Below, piece after piece: positions 38,301 to 50,459 of a stretch of 64,000 nt of DNA (positions are counted from its first letter, which is position 1; every line of letters begins with the position of its first letter). Position numbers and translations under genes: made by a program. This DNA is from Undaria pinnatifida. Taxonomy: Eukaryota; Sar; Phaeophyceae; Laminariales; Alariaceae. The stretch spans positions 1,994,936 to 2,058,935 of the forward strand of contig JABAKD010000020.1 in the NCBI GenBank assembly GCA_012845835.1, in the 5' to 3' direction. The notes beneath the pieces were generated by a model that was not told where the DNA came from, made no database searches, and saw only the letters and a list, made by a program, of their open reading frames with translations.

Positions 38301-41300
38301 TTGTGTTGATACTGCAGATTGATGACCCTACACATAATTGGTGGTAAGACCGCACTCTTTGTCTTCTTTTATTTTGTCGTTTTATAGTGGTCCCAAAATC
38401 ACACTGGCATCGGTAGTCAGCATTTACCTCGTTATAGCCTTGGAGATTAAGTTATTATTGATATTGCTGATGCAAGTGCAGCACTCTTCCACTAGGCACC
38501 GGGTAACTGCTTGCCTTGTCACTGTACTTGAGTAATATTTTACTCAGTTGTACCCTCCAGCTCAACTCGTACAAGCTTTACGCTCGACGGTCTTCTGAAC
38601 TAGCCGTGGTCACAGGTGTATACCCTTCCCCCCCCAGTACACGCCTTCGTTGCTTTTGCGCAGGGGGTTCAGCAGTCCCGCTGCTCGTCGATTTCCGTCG
38701 ACTTTTTCTAACTTGCTCTATCGCGCGTTTGGCGACATGGAGCAACACAAATGAAGCCCCTACCCGTTACTGGTATGTTGTAACCTGGTATGCTTTACTT
38801 TTTCGTTAAGCTGGTGTTGTGGGTGATATAGGTATACCAGGTATGAGTCTAGTGAGCGGCCCGCCGTTTTTCTGCACAGTGACGAAGCAGCACAGCGGCG
38901 CAGCAGACAGCCAACAGGTGGCAGTTACGTGCGCCATTCCCCCCTGGACACGCTTCAATAGATACCTGGTTATGTTGCTACTTCCGAGCCTGATACTGTT
39001 GTAGTACCTAATACTATGCTGTACCAGGTATCTGACACTGCTGTAGTACCCGATTCTGTACCTGATTTTGTACCTGGTGTAGTACCCGATCCTGTACCTA
39101 ATACGGCATCTGATATTGCACCTTATTCGGGTACCTTGACACTCTGGGGTGGTGGTGGTGGTGCTGCTGCTGCGGCGGCGGCGGCGTGGGTACACGCGTA
39201 CACGCACGCGCGCACACTGTGCCGTTCGTAGAGCGACAGACGTACACAGACTCCGACGGCGCCGACTGTTCTATATTCTCTCGACAGCGACAGACCACAG
39301 GCTCCGAGAAACGCAACTAGTCATGATACAGTGGGGATTTTTTTTCTATTTTCTTTCTCACACTTCTACTTTCCAGCTTCTGGACAAGCCGTGGTCACAG
39401 GTGTCGTCCCTTTTCCCCCCCGGTTCTTGCCTTCAATATTTTGTCGCGCATAGGGTTCAGCAATCCCACTGCTCGTCGTTTTTTCATCGAGTGTTGCAAA
39501 CTCACGCTCTCGCGCTTTCCGCAAGTCAATTTGTGCACAAGAAAAAGTCCCAATGAATATATACGAGTATGCACTTGGCGGGGCTCGAACTCACGAAACT
39601 GACCTATACCAGGCTCGAGGATGACCTGATACGCCACCGGGGCAACCGGCTTTACACCACTTCGGCAGCAAGGTGTCGGCCCCCCCGCTGAGGCGTCGAT
39701 TGTTTCAAGTGTTTGAGCTGCGCGCGGTCTCGCTCTTGCTGTGTCGTGGGTGTACGCACTCATGCACGCACGCACACCGTATGTGTGCCTTTCGTAGAGC
39801 GACGGGCGTACACAGACTCGAGAGCAGCTAGTGTTCTGAGGTGCAGCAGTCAACTGTTTGCTGGAACGAGTTTGAAGTTGCTGGATTCGTTATTTGGATG
39901 GATATACTACCCAAAAACGTCCAATTCCTTTAATCCAACAAATAGCAGGAAGCTCAGACAGCTTGGCCTTAAATCCAGTGAATAGCATCGGACGGACGGT
40001 CAGACAGCTTGGCGGTTAGCTGACAAGAGAACCTCAGTACACTGAGAAATTCATACTTGGTACACTCTTGTTTTTTGGCGTCGACAGTTCTTAGTCTCCT
40101 CTTAAATTTGCAGGGTTTTTACATTCAGCAAGCTTTTGGTCAAGCTGTGGCCACGTTGTCATAAGTGTCTTTCTTCTCCCTCACGGTAGATTCCTTGGTA
40201 TTTTTCGCGCAGGCTTCATTCAGCATTCCCGCTGTTTGTCGATTTTCATCGAACTTTACCACCTCGCGCTTTCGCACCGTTGACCACATGAGAAAAATTC
40301 ACACATGTTTTCAAAAATCCATTACATACTTTTTCCATTTACTTTTTCGAACGCACACTGGTGGGGGTCCTTCCAACGCACACTGTGTCGGGCCCCTGCC
40401 AACGCACACTGAAGAGCGTCCCGGGGGGGGGGGGGGGGGCGACACTGCTAGTAGCATCCAAGCACCGTTCGGCTGCCCTGCCAACCCAGCGCTGGTGGTG
40501 CATTTTGGGACACACACACCAACACCAACACACACTACACTGCTAGTAGCATCCAAGCACCGTTCGGCTGCCCTGCCAACGCAGCGCTGGTGGTGTATTT
40601 TGGGACACACACACCAACACCAACACACACTACCCTGCTAGTAGCATCCAAGCACCGTTCGGCTGCCCTGCCAACCCAGCGCTGGTAGTGCATTTTGGGA
40701 CACACACACCAACACCAACACACACTACACTGCTAGTAGCATTCAAGCACCGTTCGGCTGCCCTGCCAACCCAGCGCTCGTGATGCATGCGCTGGAACGT
40801 ATGCGCCTCTGCTGTTCGATCCTGCCCGTGCGGGGCATTTTGGACAACAAACACAACTCACATCAAAAACATTTCACTTCGTTGTGCCCTGGGCTGCGGA
40901 AAAGAAAAAAAACTCCCAAAAATACCGCCTCGTCCTTACAAAACCATGAAATTGAAACGGCCGCGCTTCAAGCTTCAAATCAAACGGCGCTACGAACTAC
41001 ACCCTGGCACGCAAACAACCAGTTGGTGGTGCATTTTGGGACACACACACCAACACCAACACACACTACACTGCTAGTGGCATTCAAGCACCGTTCGGCT
41101 GCCCTGCCAACCCAGCGCTTGTGGTGCATGCGCTGGAACTTTTGCGCCTCTGCTGTTCGATCCTGCCCGTGCGGGGCATTTGGGACAACGAACACAACAC
41201 ACACCAAAAACGTTTCACTTCGTTGTGCCCTGGGCTGCGGAAAAGAAAAAAAAGTCCCAAAAATACGGCCTCGTCCTTAAAAAACCATAAAATTGAAATG

Positions 41301-44300
41301 GCCGCGCTTCAAGCTTCAAATCAAACTGGCGCTACGAACTACACCCTGGCACGCAAACAACCAGCTGGTGGTGCATTTTGGGACACACACACCAACACCA
41401 ACGCACACTACACTGCTATAGTAGCATCCAAGCACCGTTCGGCTGCCCTGCCAACCCAGCGCTTGTGGTGCATGCGCTGGAACGTTTGCGCCTCTGCTGT
41501 TCGATCCTGCCCGTGCGGGGCATTTGGGACAACGAACACAACACACACCAAAAGCATTCCACTTCGTTGTGCCTAGGCTTAGGCCCATTATGCTAGCATT
41601 TCTTCAAGCATAATTGGCGTTTTGGGGCATACGAAAAGCATAATTCAAAAAGAGCATTGCTCGAGCACATTTTGGGCATATTTAGCCCAATAAGGAGCAT
41701 ATTCGCCTGTAACTGCTCCATATTGAGCACAATGCCTGTGCAAGAGGGCATTTATGGCGCCAGATGCTCAATCGTTCGACTCTCTGTGGGTCTTGACAAA
41801 AGTCCCCATATAAGACAGAACGACAGACGAGATAGTAAGGAGGGTGTTCTTAAATACGTAGCGCCAAGCGCCTTCGTGAAACCAACCAATCAATTTCGAG
41901 GACCTCGTAGCGGAGATGGATGCGTACAACGATGCGGAGGCTGAGACGGATGCTGGATACGATTTGTGGGCTTTTTGTTGTTGAATCTGCCGAGTATTGC
42001 ACCAAGACGCTCATGCCAGCAACACATCTCTTGTGTCTGAGTGGAGTAGTAAAAGTGCATTGCGAAAAATGCATTGCAAATTATTCTTGAAGAGAACAAC
42101 TTTCGCAGGCATTTCTATCAATTCACACGAGGTTGGTATTCACGGTAAGAAATATCTACTACGGTATTATTAATACTTGAACCTACGAGGCCTTAACCTT
42201 GTTTGGACTTGATTACATCTCGATTGTAGTATAGTTATAATATAGCCAACTAATTTCTAGGAAAAGCGTGCGGCGGTACGAGTTGCCTTCATGCTGCGCG
42301 CGTGTGATACAGCTCCTTTCTTTTTCTTTTTTTTATCCTCTGGCGGCTCGGGAAAAATAAGGCTTGAGCTCACCACACTTCCACTTAGGTTACAGTTCGG
42401 ACACACCCTACGTCTGCAGGCCAGCTGCTTGGTGGGGCCGATGCCGTAGTCGTCACTTAGTCCCCTAGTGTCGACAAATTTCCCCGCTGAAACCGCAGAG
42501 GGTGGAGGAGTCCGCATAGAGCTAACCCACACAGAACACCAGGATCAGTGTGTTGCGGGGCATCATCCCGCACCAAGACCGTCAATTCTCCACGGAAGTG
42601 ACTCCGAGTTTTGTTTCCTCCACCCCGTGGTGCACGCAATGCCTGCCTGGTGTGTGAAAACCATGGATTGTAGGGGTGCGATGGTCTATGGTCTGACGAA
42701 CTACGGCTTTGCATGGCAACGACCCCCCACCCCCCACCCCCGGCACGGAAACAAATTAAGCTGTTCGATGATGCTGTCATCCATGTGCAAGAAAGTACGC
42801 ACAAGGTGCCAATGTCCGCCTCGCAAACGGTCTTTAGTAGGGTGAAGCTCTCCCTCACTGCGACTCGCAATGTTTGTCTGGTCGTAGGAAAAACGACGTG
42901 CGCCATGCTTGCATTGTAGGAATGCGAGAGTCTATGGTCTGAGGGTTTTATGGTCGAGTAGCCCACGTCCATGCATGGCACTGGTTATCCCCCCCAGTAC
43001 GAGTACCCTAAACTGTTGGCCTCCTGCACGTGACGTTGCGGCGCGGGCCATTGTTGTGATGGTGGCCGTACTGCTGTATTTTTGCACCGCTTTATCATTC
43101 ACTGCTGTATTTAACGCTGGTGTATTATTCACTGTGGCGCAGGGCGGGGAACCGGTGGAGTCTTTCATGCCGGCCCCTCTGCAGGACGCTCTACCCGGAG
43201 GGGTACAGGCGGAACTGGCGAAGATAAACAGCGACCCCGTAAAGCTTGCCTTCGTGTTGAACAGCATCGTCATTTTTCTCTTTGCGGCGTTCGCGGCGTA
43301 CAAGCTTGCCACCGTCGATGGGGACATCGCGAGAGGGTGGACGTGGTATGAGGTGCTGCTTCGGTGAGCGCTGGCTGCTGTTGGCGTTGTTATTTTGAGC
43401 CGTGCCACAGTGTGGATAACATGCCCTGGTGTTCTTCGGGTTACTCACATTAGAAGCTCTATACGTACCTCATCGAAAATAAGACTGATGAACTTCGCAC
43501 ACCTCCGACAGATCACCGATTCCAACTTGATATCTCGATATTTCAGAGGATATCTGTATGGTCTAGCTCATGTTGCCAAGGGGGGAGGCATACGATCTGC
43601 GTGATCTAGCAAATGTTCCCTGGGTTGGATCGGTACTCTCTATATGCAGATCCGGCACAGCATCTGAAAACGGCAGAAACAGGATCTACTTTAGATAATC
43701 TACATGATCTATACGATCTAGATGGTATGTATGATCTATGTGATCTGTATGATCTATTTGATCTATATGACCCGTTCGAGATGTGAAGCTCGCCTTCGCA
43801 ACCTGATGAATAGTACGAATGCTAACCAATGCTAACAGCTATGCGTATCACAAAAAATGTCGTTATACAAGTTGGATTTCGAACACGTTAGGCAAGTTTT
43901 GAGTCGGGGAGACTCGTTGCTCACAAACTGTGGACCCCAAAAGTACCTCGTCTACCGTAGAGCAACATGGATATTCCACCGCAAGGCAAGACGAAGTCGA
44001 CCGTTTTCACCTCTCCTGCCCTGTACCATTATTTCTTTCTAGCGTATCCAGGGCACCGCGTTCTCACGCCATCCTCTCTTTCTGCCGACCGTGGTAACTT
44101 GGATGGGGTTAGATCGTGCTTTCGTTTTACATGCGAAACGCGTATTGTAGCACCGTAACTGGAATGTAAACACGGATTCCGTCTTATATACCGCCTGTGT
44201 CATGTTTCAACGGCGCTTTTTGCTCCGTCTCAGTAGTAAGTATACCTGGTGCTCTACTACTGATGCCGCAGCAGACGCTTGTAGGGCTATATCCTTCCCG

Positions 44301-47300
44301 CACGTGTATATGGAGTATGGAGCCACCCTGCTCGACGCACGGTTGCTTGTCGGGCTCGCATGCTTGAAATTCACCTGGTAAAGCTTTCATGTAGCAGTAT
44401 GTTTCACCCACCGCCTCCCTCCCGCTCGCGCTATGCGTTCTTTCGTTCCAGAGTACCTGGAGACAACTTTTATCGTTACGAGGCGACCGTTTCGGAAAAT
44501 CCCATCGTCACGAAGGCCCTCACTTCGTGCGTCGCGTATGGCCTTGGAGATCTCACGGCGCAGCTGTTCACGGTGAGGTTTATGTCACGCATCGGTAGCT
44601 GACCCAGTGAGGTTCTGCTTTCGGTGGGCTGGTATCGTAACGCGACATGCATGTTTTGACGGGCCTCATGGGTTTGTATTCCGGATAAAAGTATTGTTGC
44701 GCGATGATGATGTTTTTGTCTTGCGTGCAGAAGAGGCGTCCTTAGGATCAGCTCAAATACGACCCGGCGCACCGCCTGCGTTAAGCTTGTACATATCGGG
44801 CAGGCTGTGTGCGATGACCACGTGGTTTACCATAAAAAAATATCTTCTGGGCAGGAGAATACCATACCTGGTATCTGCGTACTTGCTCACCGATCGTCAC
44901 AGCATATACGCTGCTACCGTATCTCACTCAGGAGTACGAGTACCTGGTACACTATTAACATGTATGTTTGATGTTTGAACATGTACTATGTATAATTGAT
45001 GTCTATTCATCGAGTGCTGTCTCTCCGTGCTGCACGCGTGGTCCAATACAGGGGAAGGACCTTGAGACGATCGACCTCAAGCGGACAGGGCGGTCAGCGA
45101 CAGCGGGCCTCCTCATCCACGGCCCTCTGTGCCACTTCTGGATACAGTTGATGCAGACCTACTTGGTGAGCCACCCCCGTACGTGCTTTGGGCACTGCTA
45201 TGATATGTTCCTCCCTATGTCTCGCGCTCAATGAAGTGATCCGGTGCTCCGTTTTCTGCATTACAGTAGTAGGTTAACCCAAGGTTTACACAAGTGTTCT
45301 CGTACTCGATCGGTCGATACGCGTCGACGTGTGGGTCTGCACCCTCTTGGCAGCAGAATGGCGAGGCGGAGATCCATTGTCTTTCGGTGGGAGTCAGTGT
45401 CTGTTTTTTTAAGCCATGTTTGATTTTTTTCTTGTCTGTGGAGTAACGAAGTTCTCGTACTCGATCGGTCGATACGCGTCGACGTGTGGGTCTGCACCCT
45501 CTTGGCAGCAGAATGGCGAGGCGGAGATCCATTGTCTTTCGGTGGGAGTCAGTGTCTGTTTTTTTAAGCCATGTTTGATTTTTTTCTTGTCTGTGGAGTA
45601 ACGTTTTATTTTGTGTGGCAGAGCTAGCAACTGGTTCGATTTCCTTTCCTGTTATCAGTCGATGGGCCTCCACGGTTTCCCCCGTATGGGGTGTTTCTCG
45701 TGTTGTTTTTGTATCTGTGCTGATGTGACCGCAGCGTTTGTGCTTTTCTCCGCTGCTCCCGCTTCTGCGTTGCTCTCTTGCTTCAGGATTTTGACGGGGC
45801 GTGGTGGAGTTTCATCCCCAAGGTGATCGCCGACCAGACGGTATGGTCGGTCTTCTTGAACGCGGCGTATTCGACGATGATCATGAGCTTGCAGGGATTG
45901 GCGCCAGAGGAGGTAAGCTGCTCATGTTCATTAGTTGCCGCTGTTAGCACTGCACTCCCGTGTTCCGGACAAAGCCTTTAAAAAATTGACTCTTGATTAA
46001 AAGGTAAGAGGCAGTTTCGAATTCTTGAAGGGTTGATAGTGATACTAGGGTAAACACGATTGAGTAACAAGTTTGCGTAGCACGCGCAATCGCGCTGGGT
46101 CGGCGAGTCATGTTTTTTCACGTAGTAGCCTGAAGTATCGGAATTGATGTTTGTGAAACGATGAGGTCTATGTATGTGAAAGTAAAGTTAAACTTGATCT
46201 CTTTTTGTTTCCTCTTCTTCAAAAACTTGTGGTGCGAGGCCCTTTTATTTGTATTTGTAGTTGTTCAAGTGTGCACGAACTATGGTTGGCCTGATGTAGA
46301 TTACGCATTGTTCGCGAACACTGTCGTTATGCACTCTCCGCTGTAAACCAAGAGCGATCCGAGGGCAGTACGTGTAGTGCGTGGTGGAGGGCTGACGTAG
46401 CTGACCTGCACCTGCGACAACGGAAGGCCTTCTTACATTTTTTTCCTGTACGTCGTGTCTGTTTAATTTTTCTCTTTTCGGTACGGCTTATGTTGAGCTT
46501 TTTTTGTTATCTCGTAGCGCGCGCGCGCGGCATCACACCCGAACGGAAAACAATAGCAGGTAGTCAATACTAATGCCCCACACTGCAACGTCATCATAAC
46601 ACGAAAATTAATAAATGGACTACTCGTGCATCTTTCGACACAACACCAGCAGTTAGCTTTAACACTAAATATTTTACGACCAGGAGATCGCGGTATAAAC
46701 CCTTGAATGATCACACCAATAACTACTAATAGTGTAAGAATACCTGTTAATAGAGAGTAGAGAGGCCATGACCGGTCTCCTATTAATCGCGCATTTGCTC
46801 AACCCAACACCCCACCACACTACCTACCGTCGCACAACAACACAACACCAACACCACACCGACACCAACACAACACCTAACACTGACTAACACACCCAGC
46901 AGTATACCGCTACAGCAAATAACACAAAAGCTAAGACAACAGTGGAGTCATTCCACTGTGGGGTAGGGGTTGCATGCACTTCATGCACTTTGTGGGCCAA
47001 ACGTTTCTGACCGGTTGTCGGTTGTTAAATAGTATCATATTGTAGGGTTTTTTATTTATTTAGGACTGGCGCATACATGTGTTGGCCTGGTTGCGCGAAC
47101 GAGCGTCTTCCGAGTCTTGCTTCGCGTGATGACGCTGGTACTGAGCTAGCTCCTCATGTTAGGAGATCGAAAACTTCTCAAAAACTTCCTGCGGCACCTC
47201 GAGCGTGGGATGACTGACTAACGCAACACCGACGCAACACCGACACAACACCGACACTACTATTGTGAATGCAACAGGTGTGGGGACAGGTGAAGACCAC

Positions 47301-47586
47301 GGCGTGGCCGGCCCTCACCTCAAGCTGGCGCTTCTGGCCGTTGATCCACTGCTTCTCCTTCAGCAGCATCATCCCCACGGACCTGAAGCTGCTTTTCATC
47401 GACTGCATGGAGATAATCTGGGTCACCATCCTCTCTACCGTGGCCAACAAGGATCGAAAGCCAGGCGACGAGGAGGAGTTCAGTGGCTCCCCTGCCCTGG
47501 CCAACGGAGAGGAGGGCATTAACCTTTCCCCAGGAGTGGTCATGGAGCCGGAACTTACTCCCGAGGCCCTAGAAATAAACCAATAG
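35321..47586 (+). CDS. Plastid-targeted Mpv17/PMP22-family membrane protein (6 exons)
   Basis: Exons: 35321-35680, 43143-43363, 44452-44572, 45052-45165, 45787-45912 and 47278-47586, in matching phase, 1251 nt, 416 aa. Exon 1 encodes an alanine-rich signal peptide ending at GVGA/FYSPLTFAP, a heterokont plastid-entry motif, then a basic low-complexity stretch. Exon 2 holds a predicted membrane segment (LAFVLNSIVIFLFAAFAAY). Exons 3-6 carry the Mpv17/PMP22 domain: a YEATVSENPIVTKALTS-type start, GLGDLTAQ, DQTVWSVFLNAAYS, then a block with SSWRFWPLIH and CMEIIWVTILS. This resembles the chloroplast branch of the plant Mpv17 family more than the mitochondrial SYM1 branch. The tail after the domain is acidic and probably disordered. 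The family forms small membrane channels, but no substrate can be inferred. Intron 1 is about 7.5 kb, so joining exon 1 to the rest is the main uncertainty. An in-frame 36-nt candidate micro-exon near 42107-42142 was left out. Confidence 0.85.
38550..38745 (+). repeat. Dispersed repeat family A, copy in Mpv17 intron 1
   Basis: Contains the family core GCCGTGGTCACAGGTG, the C-rich segment and GGTTCAGCAGTCCCGCTGCT followed by a TCGATTTCCGTCGA stretch. Same orientation as the copies at about 39368 and 40125. Confidence 0.65.
39368..39545 (+). repeat. Dispersed repeat family A, reference-like copy
   Basis: Clear core GGACAAGCCGTGGTCACAGG at about 39383, then GGGTTCAGCAATCCCACTGC and CTCTCGCGCTTTCC. 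It sits between two copies of another repeat (39180-39275 and 39735-39840). Confidence 0.68.
39575..39655 (-). repeat. tRNA-like fragment in Mpv17 intron 1
   Basis: On the minus strand GGTGGCGTATCAGG resembles an A-box and GAGTTCGAGCCCC a B-box. The acceptor ends do not pair, so a functional tRNA is unlikely. Confidence 0.4.
40125..40300 (+). repeat. Dispersed repeat family A, diverged copy
   Basis: Core GTCAAGCTGTGGCCACGTTG is mutated, but the downstream CATTCAGCATTCCCGCTG and CTCGCGCTTTCGC segments are retained in the right order and spacing. Confidence 0.6.
40445..41580. repeat. Two-level tandem array in Mpv17 intron 1
   Basis: The segment AGCACCGTTCGGCTGCCC starts at 40461, 40556, 40651 and 40746 (95-bp period), then at 41087 and 41431 (341 and 344 bp). 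The longer units consist of the 95-bp unit plus an inserted block with GTTCGATCCTGCCCGTGCGG and GAAAAGAAAAAA. The array begins after a G homopolymer at 40421-40439 and a shorter CCAACGCACACTG repeat. Confidence 0.9.
42331..42390. repeat. Dispersed repeat C, copy 2
   Basis: TTTTATCCTCTGGCGG followed by GAAAAATAAGGCTTGAGCTC; matches 21660-21716. Located in Mpv17 intron 1. Confidence 0.6.
43498..43785 (+). repeat. MITE-like element, copy 4
   Basis: Left terminus CACACCTCCGACAGAT at 43498-43513; right terminus near 43766-43785 is more diverged. Shares with copy 1 the segments TGTATGGTCTAGCTCATGTT and ATACGATCTGCGTGATCTAG and the closing GATCTAT-type array. Located in intron 2 of the Mpv17 gene. 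Confidence 0.68.
45296..45605. repeat. Near-perfect 155-bp tandem duplication
   Basis: Copy 1 is 45296-45450 and copy 2 is 45451-45605; I see no mismatch until the last few bases. Each copy starts GTTCTCGTACTCGATCGG and ends GTCTGTGGAGTAACG. It lies in Mpv17 intron 4, between exons at 45165 and 45787. Confidence 0.95.
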
Positions 47587-50459
47587 AGGCCAAGTTACGG
47601 CTGCCGCGCCGTGATCTGATTGGTGGATGGGTGGATGGGTGGGTGAGTGGGTTGGTGGGTGTACAGATTTTTCTCCGAACGGTGGCTCGATTTCCATCTC
47701 GATTCGAACTTGACTCGATCGCGACCGCGGTTATATCGCGAGTCAATTGTCCGGGGGTTTGACCAGCGCCTAGGGCGAGATAATGGGCACCCGGTGTGTT
47801 CGCGGGTGACTAGAAATTTGAGGAAAATATTCTGCAGTCACAACCTGAGAAGAGGTTCGGCGACCTGTCGATGAGTATTGTCCGTGCCATTCTCGGCGAG
47901 GCAGTCGCGGGAAGAAATAATTGCTTCAAAGGTGAAGCCGTGGAGCGCAGGAAGCGATATTTTTTAAACTTATATATCGTGTTTGCGCTTGTTCTTGTCC
48001 CCTTGCCGCGAGAAACGAGGAAGGGGTTTTTTCGTGCAGTGACACAGCAACTGCTGTATCGGTGTTCACTATGGTACTGGGCTGTGTGGGACGAATAATG
48101 TCGCTAAATTGCGCCGCGTGCTCCCCCATGCAAGCGGGAGAGAGGCACATGCACAAATGTACCGCGACGTTCTTGATTCTTTATACTAAAAGCGACGGCA
48201 TTACTAGTATGATGGTAATAGTACTAGTATGTTGGTAATAGCTCTACTAAAGGAAGTGGAGTATCGCGCGATTCGTGGGTTGGGCTTGTGCGGGTGGTGT
48301 GCCGTATGGCACAAAACACACTCGGCGATGCTGAGAGGCTGCGAGGGAATAAACGTAGCCAACATTTTTGCAGATTTAGCGCGGCATCCCGTTGGTGCTT
48401 CGCCGGCAATGCTTGCTGCCCATAATCTTTCATTGTGAACGGCTATTAGTGGCGGATATCGCGGGAGTGCGGATAAACGGGTAGAAACAATGGGCGGGAC
48501 GATGGCAATGATGGATGATGACGATCATTGTCGTGGGTGGTATCCGGGCTAGAGGGTTGGCAGGGGGGGGGGGGGGGGGGGGTCGTTTTATGGTGGTTTA
48601 GCTGACGCCCAGCGGCTATTGTTGTAGCCACGTTGAGTTACTAATGCCGGCTGTGGCCGATGCGTTTTTGTTTTGGTTGCGTGTATATAGAGCTCTACGC
48701 CGGATGTCATAAAATCATAAATATTAAAACTATTAACGAGCGAATGCGAGTTTCTATCCCGTACCAAAGGTCACCACATGGGTTGTTTGGCAGATTTTTC
48801 CTCGCACATTTGGTAGCATGGGAGCTCGTGTCATTTTGACTGGTCACCGGTTATGGCATGTGCAACGCCAGCCCAGGACCGGGGGGGTTCGTCATGATGC
48901 TGATCCGCGTCCTATGGATGTTTTTGTTGCGGCCGAGCGGCTTAACAGCCTTTAATCAGTTGAGTTTGCGTCGGTCGCTGATGTCGTGTTTCTTGGGCAA
49001 AGGTTTCTCCTACAAATTTTGTCCCTCAAGAACTCGGAACGGCGTCACATTAGCTCTGATCGCACCGCATTCGGCCCGCACATCGGATGACGTAGGCATT
49101 CACTATTATTGCCGATTATGCCTGTTGAACCATTTGATTTGTCCATGTTTGTGGGGGCATTTGAGTGTTGAGGAAAGTACCGGGATGCCTTGGGGATGCG
49201 TATGTGGTCGCGTGTTTCTCCCTGCAGTCGTCTGGACACGTTCTGACTTTGCTCGATCCGAACACGGGCTACAGTTTACTGCTTATTGCTGATTCTCGCG
49301 CCATTGCCAAGCTGGCGCCGCACTTACCCCCCTCCCACTGCTAGCACAACACCTGACACAGCCAGCCTTGGCACTTGGAATCGTTTTTGTAAAATTGCTC
49401 ACAATACGTCAGCTGCGAGTTCATCCAGTGGAGTGGTCGATACTTTTCTTTGCAAGCAGCGTGATCCCTCGGCCTTTGGATGGACCGAAGTGCCACCACC
49501 ACAAATATGAGAGATGCGGTCGAATCACCCACCTATTAACAGGCGAAGCGCACAACACACCCAGCCTAGCGTGTCGTAAGCTTGCCGTACATGCCCTCGG
49601 ACGTGCGGTTGGCACACAAAGTTTATCATCCCCTAGTCTATCCAAGCAGTGCTTTGGGTGGCCGATGCCCCAATCGTCATTTATTTGCTGCCGCCGTTTT
49701 TTGCCTCCGGACTCCCAGAGGTAGTAAGGTAGTAAGTTAGTAAGGTAGTAAGGTATACGACGTTTTGGCTGAAAGGTTTTCCGAATCGCGGGACTCCTTG
49801 ACCTATTCTTAAAATCGTCGGAGTTTCATTATTTCTTTTGGAAACGTGTTTGGTTGAATACCTCGGCGATGGGATTTTTCAGCCTGGGAGGAATACTTTC
49901 AGTTTGCTCAACACAACTTTTGGGGTTTAAGAAAGGTATGGTATAGACCATCTACACCCCAAGTGAGACAATAGTATTAGAAAAACACGTGGTGGGCCTC
50001 TATCTGTAGGATGCGTCTCAACAAACTATTCAAGGAACTATTTTAATCACTGATTATCCACCATGGGGGCAGACACGATTCGGCGCTCGAAGCACCGTCA
50101 CCACCCGGTCTGTTGAGATACCATATTTCGAAGTAGCACGTTGTCATGCCAGCCCAGTATTGCTGCAGCATATATTATATTTGATCAAAAAACCTTTTTG
50201 GCCGATCTCACAGCTGAAGAGTACTCCTTCATTTTTTTATCAGTGGAGAACAGCACGTTGGAGGACTACGATCGATTCAACCCAATATTGTTTCTCCAGC
50301 TGTTGCCGAAAAATAATCAAGCTGGCGTCTCCAGCATGTCTAGGGATAATCCACATAGCGAAGATCCCCATAATACTGGAAAACTTGCGTCAAAGTCAAC
50401 ATCTCGCTACGTAAAACGACCTCCATAATACCGAACATGCCTCAAAATCAACAACATCG
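47587..50459. other. Convergent intergenic region between the Mpv17 and WDR83 genes
   Basis: Both genes end toward this stretch, so it should hold two 3' UTRs. No conserved protein segment was seen. It includes a G homopolymer of about 20 at 48566-48585 and a small tandem of GTAGTAAG at 49720-49755. Confidence 0.5.

Larger units (their letters stand above)
39180..39840. repeat. Pair of direct repeats flanking a family A copy
   Basis: Copies at about 39180-39275 and 39735-39840 share GTACACGC-type sequence, GCACGCGCGCACAC, TTCGTAGAGCGAC and CGTACACAGACTC, about 555 bp apart. Located in Mpv17 intron 1. Confidence 0.7.

Noticed and set aside
40445-41580. CRISPR-like array
   Set aside because: Repeats are long, adjacent and lack unique spacers; this is a tandem satellite in a eukaryotic intron.
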